A stretch of 6,434 bases of DNA from Desulfotignum sp. Lineage in GTDB: Bacteria; Desulfobacterota; Desulfobacteria; Desulfobacterales; Desulfobacteraceae. The position numbers were made by a program, and so were the translations under genes. The stretch covers positions 1 to 6,434 of the forward strand of contig JAABRW010000043.1 of assembly GCA_011390695.1 (NCBI GenBank), given 5' to 3'. Positions 4,344-6,434 of this stretch are shown here, piece after piece (within the stretch, counting starts at the first letter, position 1; the number at the start of each line of letters is the position of its first letter). The notes beneath the pieces were generated by a model that worked only from the letters and a program-made list of their open reading frames with translations, did not search any database and was not told the origin of the DNA.

Positions 4344-6434
4344 TTATTCGGCCAGTCTTTCCGGGTTGATTACCAGCAGCACCCGTCCATCGCCAAGGAT
4401 GCTGATGCCGCTGATCACATCCAGTTCAGAAAGCATATCCGGCAGCGGCTTGACAGCAATTTCCATGTTCTGGTCAAAGTGATCAATGATTACGCCGAAA
4501 CGGTCCTTGGATGTTTTGAGCACAACCATGGCCATTGTATCCGGCATCTTAGTTTTTCCGGTGTCACCGGGAAAGAGCAGATCATGGAGAAAATAGGCGG
4601 CCAGCACCTCTCCCCGGTGGTAGAACATCAATTGATCCCCTGCCCGGATAAAGCTGTCCCGGGTGACTTTGAGGGTCTCCAGGATATTGGTGATGGGAAT
4701 GGCGTAGGAATTGTTGCACGCCTCCACGAACAATACCGTATCAATTCCCATGGATGTGGGAATAGTCAGGGTGATCTGGCTGCCGGCACCTGGTTCGGAA
4801 ATGACCGTCACCCCGCCACCGAGGGACTGGATGGTGGTTTTGACAACATCCATGCCCACCCCTCTGCCGGATACATCGGATATTTTTTCCGCCGTGGACA
4901 GTCCGGGCATGAAAATCATATCCAGCAGTCCTGGATCATCTTCGGATACAAAATCAAGACCGGCTGTATTCGCCTTTTCCAGCAGTTTTTTCCGGTTGAT
5001 GCCCCGGCCGTCATCGTTGATACGGATAACAATATTGCTTCCTTCCCGGGAAGCCTTCAGTAAGATGGTCCCTTTTTCAGGTTTACAGGCTTTTTTCCGT
5101 TCCAAAGGGGTTTCAATACCATGATCACAGGCATTCCGAATGAGATGCACCAGGGGATCTGACAGGACATCCGCCACTTTTTTGTCTATTTCAATGTCTT
5201 CTCCATCGGTGAGCATCTGGATCATTTTGTTCTGTTTTCTGCTGATGTCCCGCACCACCCGGGAAAATTTTTGAAATATGCCCCGGACCGGTATCATGCG
5301 GAGAGACATTATTCCGTATTGCACATCATTGGTCAGTCTGGAAAAAAGGTGAAGATTCTCCTTGAGTTCCTTGATGGTTTCATTCGTTTGCTCGGGGTCT
5401 TTGGCGGTACTGAGGCAGTTCAGCAGATAGGCATAGGTATTTCTGGCAATGAGCATTTCTCCTACAAGATTGGAAAAGGACTCAACTTTCTGCTCATCCA
5501 CCCGCATAGTCTTTATGCTCTGCTGTTCATCAGCAACCTGTTTTTTAACCGGTGTCATCAGTTTCTGTTTGTTCAGTGCAGAATCTACATCCTTTTGTGT
5601 TAATTTTCCCTGTTCGACCAGTATACGGCCCACCGGTTTCTGGGCTTCCAGGGCACCGGCCAGATCCGCCTCTTTGATTTTTCCATCTTTGACCAGGATT
5701 TCACCAATTTTTTTGGGTTCCCCGATCAATTCCTCCATGGCATCAATGACAGGTATCAGCATATCCGACAAAGTCTCAGAATCAGGCATCGGTGTTTCAT
5801 TTGACCATTTTTTTGCAAAATCCAGCAGTTTTTCAGCATTTTGTGCCAGAGAATCATGGCCCACCATGACGGCAGCACGGGCTGTGTCCTTCAATGTCCG
5901 GTACAGGGAGATTCCGTTGATATCAGAATTGTCAACCGGGTTCAGACATTGCATTATAATGGCCTTGAACTGGAGGGTCTGTTCAAAATATACATCCCGC
6001 AGGGCCTGGTCTGCCACAACAAAGGCCGGTTCGGACCCGTGGTTGTCATCATCGGGCAGGGCAGAGACGTCCAGATGGTGTAAAATGGTATGGTACAGTC
6101 TTCCAAGGGGCGTTACAGGATTGCCGCTGGCCAGTTCATTGACGGCGGATTTCATAAAATCCACTGCTTCAAGGGCCAGTTCCAAAATTTCCGGGGTCCG
6201 GGGCAGGGTATTCAACCGGAGAAGATCCAGTACCGATTCAAAAGCATGGGAAAAAGAAACCAGTTCTTTGAAACCCATAAGATCGGCATCCCCTTTGATA
6301 TTATGGACCGATCGGAATAATTCGTCCAGGGCGGTTGATGAACCATTCTCTTCATAGGTCATCTCCGCTTTTTCCGCAGTCTGAACCATATCAGTGGCAC
6401 CTTCGATGAATTCCATCATGGCTTCCGGGCTGGA
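4344..6434 (-). CDS. cheA: CheA-type histidine kinase with two Hpt-like domains and MshEN-like motifs (5' end cut off)
   Basis: The frame is open to the window edge, giving 696 visible residues plus a stop. The first visible ATG is 6419, and numbering here starts from it. The reading before it (SSPEA) looks like continuing protein, so the true start is probably outside the window. Domains: Hpt (P1) at about 1-95 with phospho-acceptor H39 in SVHNIKGD; a second Hpt-like bundle at about 131-203 lacking the histidine; tandem MshEN-like motifs at 237-285; P3 dimerisation helices at about 305-365; GHKL kinase (P4) with N-box DPLVHLIRNACDHGIE at 421-436, G1 DDGRGI at 469-474, phenylalanine box around 503-510 and G2 GRGVGMDVV at 518-526; and a CheW-like P5 domain from about 558 to 691. 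Catalytic motifs are intact, so it should autophosphorylate and pass phosphate to response regulators not seen here. No P2 docking domain is recognised. Its place before rsbR suggests co-regulation with the stressosome. Confidence 0.94.
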   Translation of the reverse strand, partial: SSPEAMMEFIEGATDMVQTAEKAEMTYEENGSSTALDELFRSVHNIKGDADLMGFKELVSFSHAFESVLDLLRLNTLPRTPEILELALEAVDFMKSAVNELASGNPVTPLGRLYHTILHHLDVSALPDDDNHGSEPAFVVADQALRDVYFEQTLQFKAIIMQCLNPVDNSDINGISLYRTLKDTARAAVMVGHDSLAQNAEKLLDFAKKWSNETPMPDSETLSDMLIPVIDAMEELIGEPKKIGEILVKDGKIKEADLAGALEAQKPVGRILVEQGKLTQKDVDSALNKQKLMTPVKKQVADEQQSIKTMRVDEQKVESFSNLVGEMLIARNTYAYLLNCLSTAKDPEQTNETIKELKENLHLFSRLTNDVQYGIMSLRMIPVRGIFQKFSRVVRDISRKQNKMIQMLTDGEDIEIDKKVADVLSDPLVHLIRNACDHGIETPLERKKACKPEKGTILLKASREGSNIVIRINDDGRGINRKKLLEKANTAGLDFVSEDDPGLLDMIFMPGLSTAEKISDVSGRGVGMDVVKTTIQSLGGGVTVISEPGAGSQITLTIPTSMGIDTVLFVEACNNSYAIPITNILETLKVTRDSFIRAGDQLMFYHRGEVLAAYFLHDLLFPGDTGKTKMPDTMAMVVLKTSKDRFGVIIDHFDQNMEIAVKPLPDMLSELDVISGISILGDGRVLLVINPERLAE
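5565..5711 (-). other. Tandem MshEN-like motifs (candidate c-di-GMP site) within CheA
   Basis: Residues 237-260 (KIGEILVKDGKI..., ending LEAQ) and 262-285 (PVGRILVEQGKL..., ending LNKQ) are each 24 residues long. Both match the spacing G3, hydrophobic 6-7, G10, hydrophobic 12, hydrophobic 17 (L in one, V in the other), L21, Q24 of the MshEN consensus RLGxxLVxxG...L...L..Q. Two deviations stand out. Arginine 1 is K in the first motif and P in the second, and the spacer is one residue rather than the roughly five I recall. The pair sits between the Hpt region and the P3 helices, where P2 usually lies. The match to the motif is seen directly; ligand binding is inference. Confidence 0.65.
5811..6029 (-). 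other. Degenerate second Hpt domain within CheA
   Basis: This covers residues 131-203 of CheA, numbered from ATG 6419. The stretch LYRTLKDTARAAVMVG matches the Hpt helix pattern HTLKGTARxxG, but arginine R174 occupies the histidine position and D178 replaces the glycine. The fold is probably kept, while phosphotransfer cannot occur at this site. It may be a docking or regulatory domain. The alignment is by eye and moderately sure. Confidence 0.6.

Noticed and set aside
4326..5063. Plus-strand open frame (245 codons) opposite the CheA kinase and CheW-like domains
   Set aside because: The opposite strand carries intact CheA motifs and this translation shows no domain; a shadow frame.
5449..6357. 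Long plus-strand open frame (302 codons) opposite cheA
   Set aside because: It is antisense to clear Hpt and linker domains, rich in serine and cysteine, and has no recognisable fold; it is a shadow of the coding frame.
6417..6419. ATG 6419 as the true cheA start
   Set aside because: The frame continues open to the edge with Hpt-like sequence (SSPEA before MMEF) and only a weak GGAAG upstream; the gene more likely begins outside the window.

Overview
All six genes lie on the minus strand and read right to left as one compact cluster. The window cuts the genes at both ends. The proteins resemble those of Gram-negative sulfate reducers (Desulfobacterota, Desulfobacter or Desulfobacula-like). 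That placement rests on protein flavour, moderate G+C and the mix of Rsb and chemotaxis genes, so it is tentative.

In transcription order the genes are: (1) a CheA histidine kinase (4344-6434, 5' end cut off); (2) RsbR, a stressosome scaffold protein (3458-4297); (3) RsbS, a single STAS domain (2972-3352); (4) RsbT, a switch kinase (2557-2991); (5) a fusion of an RsbT-like ATPase domain with an RsbX/SpoIIE-type PP2C phosphatase (1553-2560); (6) a membrane-anchored MCP-like signalling protein with an acidic, internally repeated tail (1-1522, 3' end cut off). Spacing is tight. rsbS and rsbT overlap by 20 bases, and rsbT and the fusion gene share an ATGA stop/start. The gaps are 46 bases (cheA-rsbR), 105 bases (rsbR-rsbS) and 30 bases (fusion-MCP). 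No gene-free stretch exceeds 105 bases, and I see no RNA gene, mobile element or convincing promoter or terminator.

The known logic of such parts is as follows. RsbR and RsbS form a stressosome that holds RsbT. On stress RsbT phosphorylates both, is released and acts on a downstream target. RsbX-type phosphatases reset the complex. Here no RsbU, RsbV, RsbW or sigma factor is visible, and the module is instead enclosed by a CheA and an MCP-like protein. I infer a hybrid pathway in which stressosome switching and chemotaxis-type phosphotransfer share inputs or outputs.

Several details are unusual. The CheA carries a second Hpt-like domain lacking its histidine. In the position of the usual P2 domain it has two tandem 24-residue motifs matching the MshEN c-di-GMP-binding pattern. 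The fusion protein has lost the G1 and G3 nucleotide-binding boxes but keeps its phosphatase metal ligands. The MCP-like protein has an altered hairpin tip, a CheZ-like D-x3-Q helix and a duplicated acidic tail.
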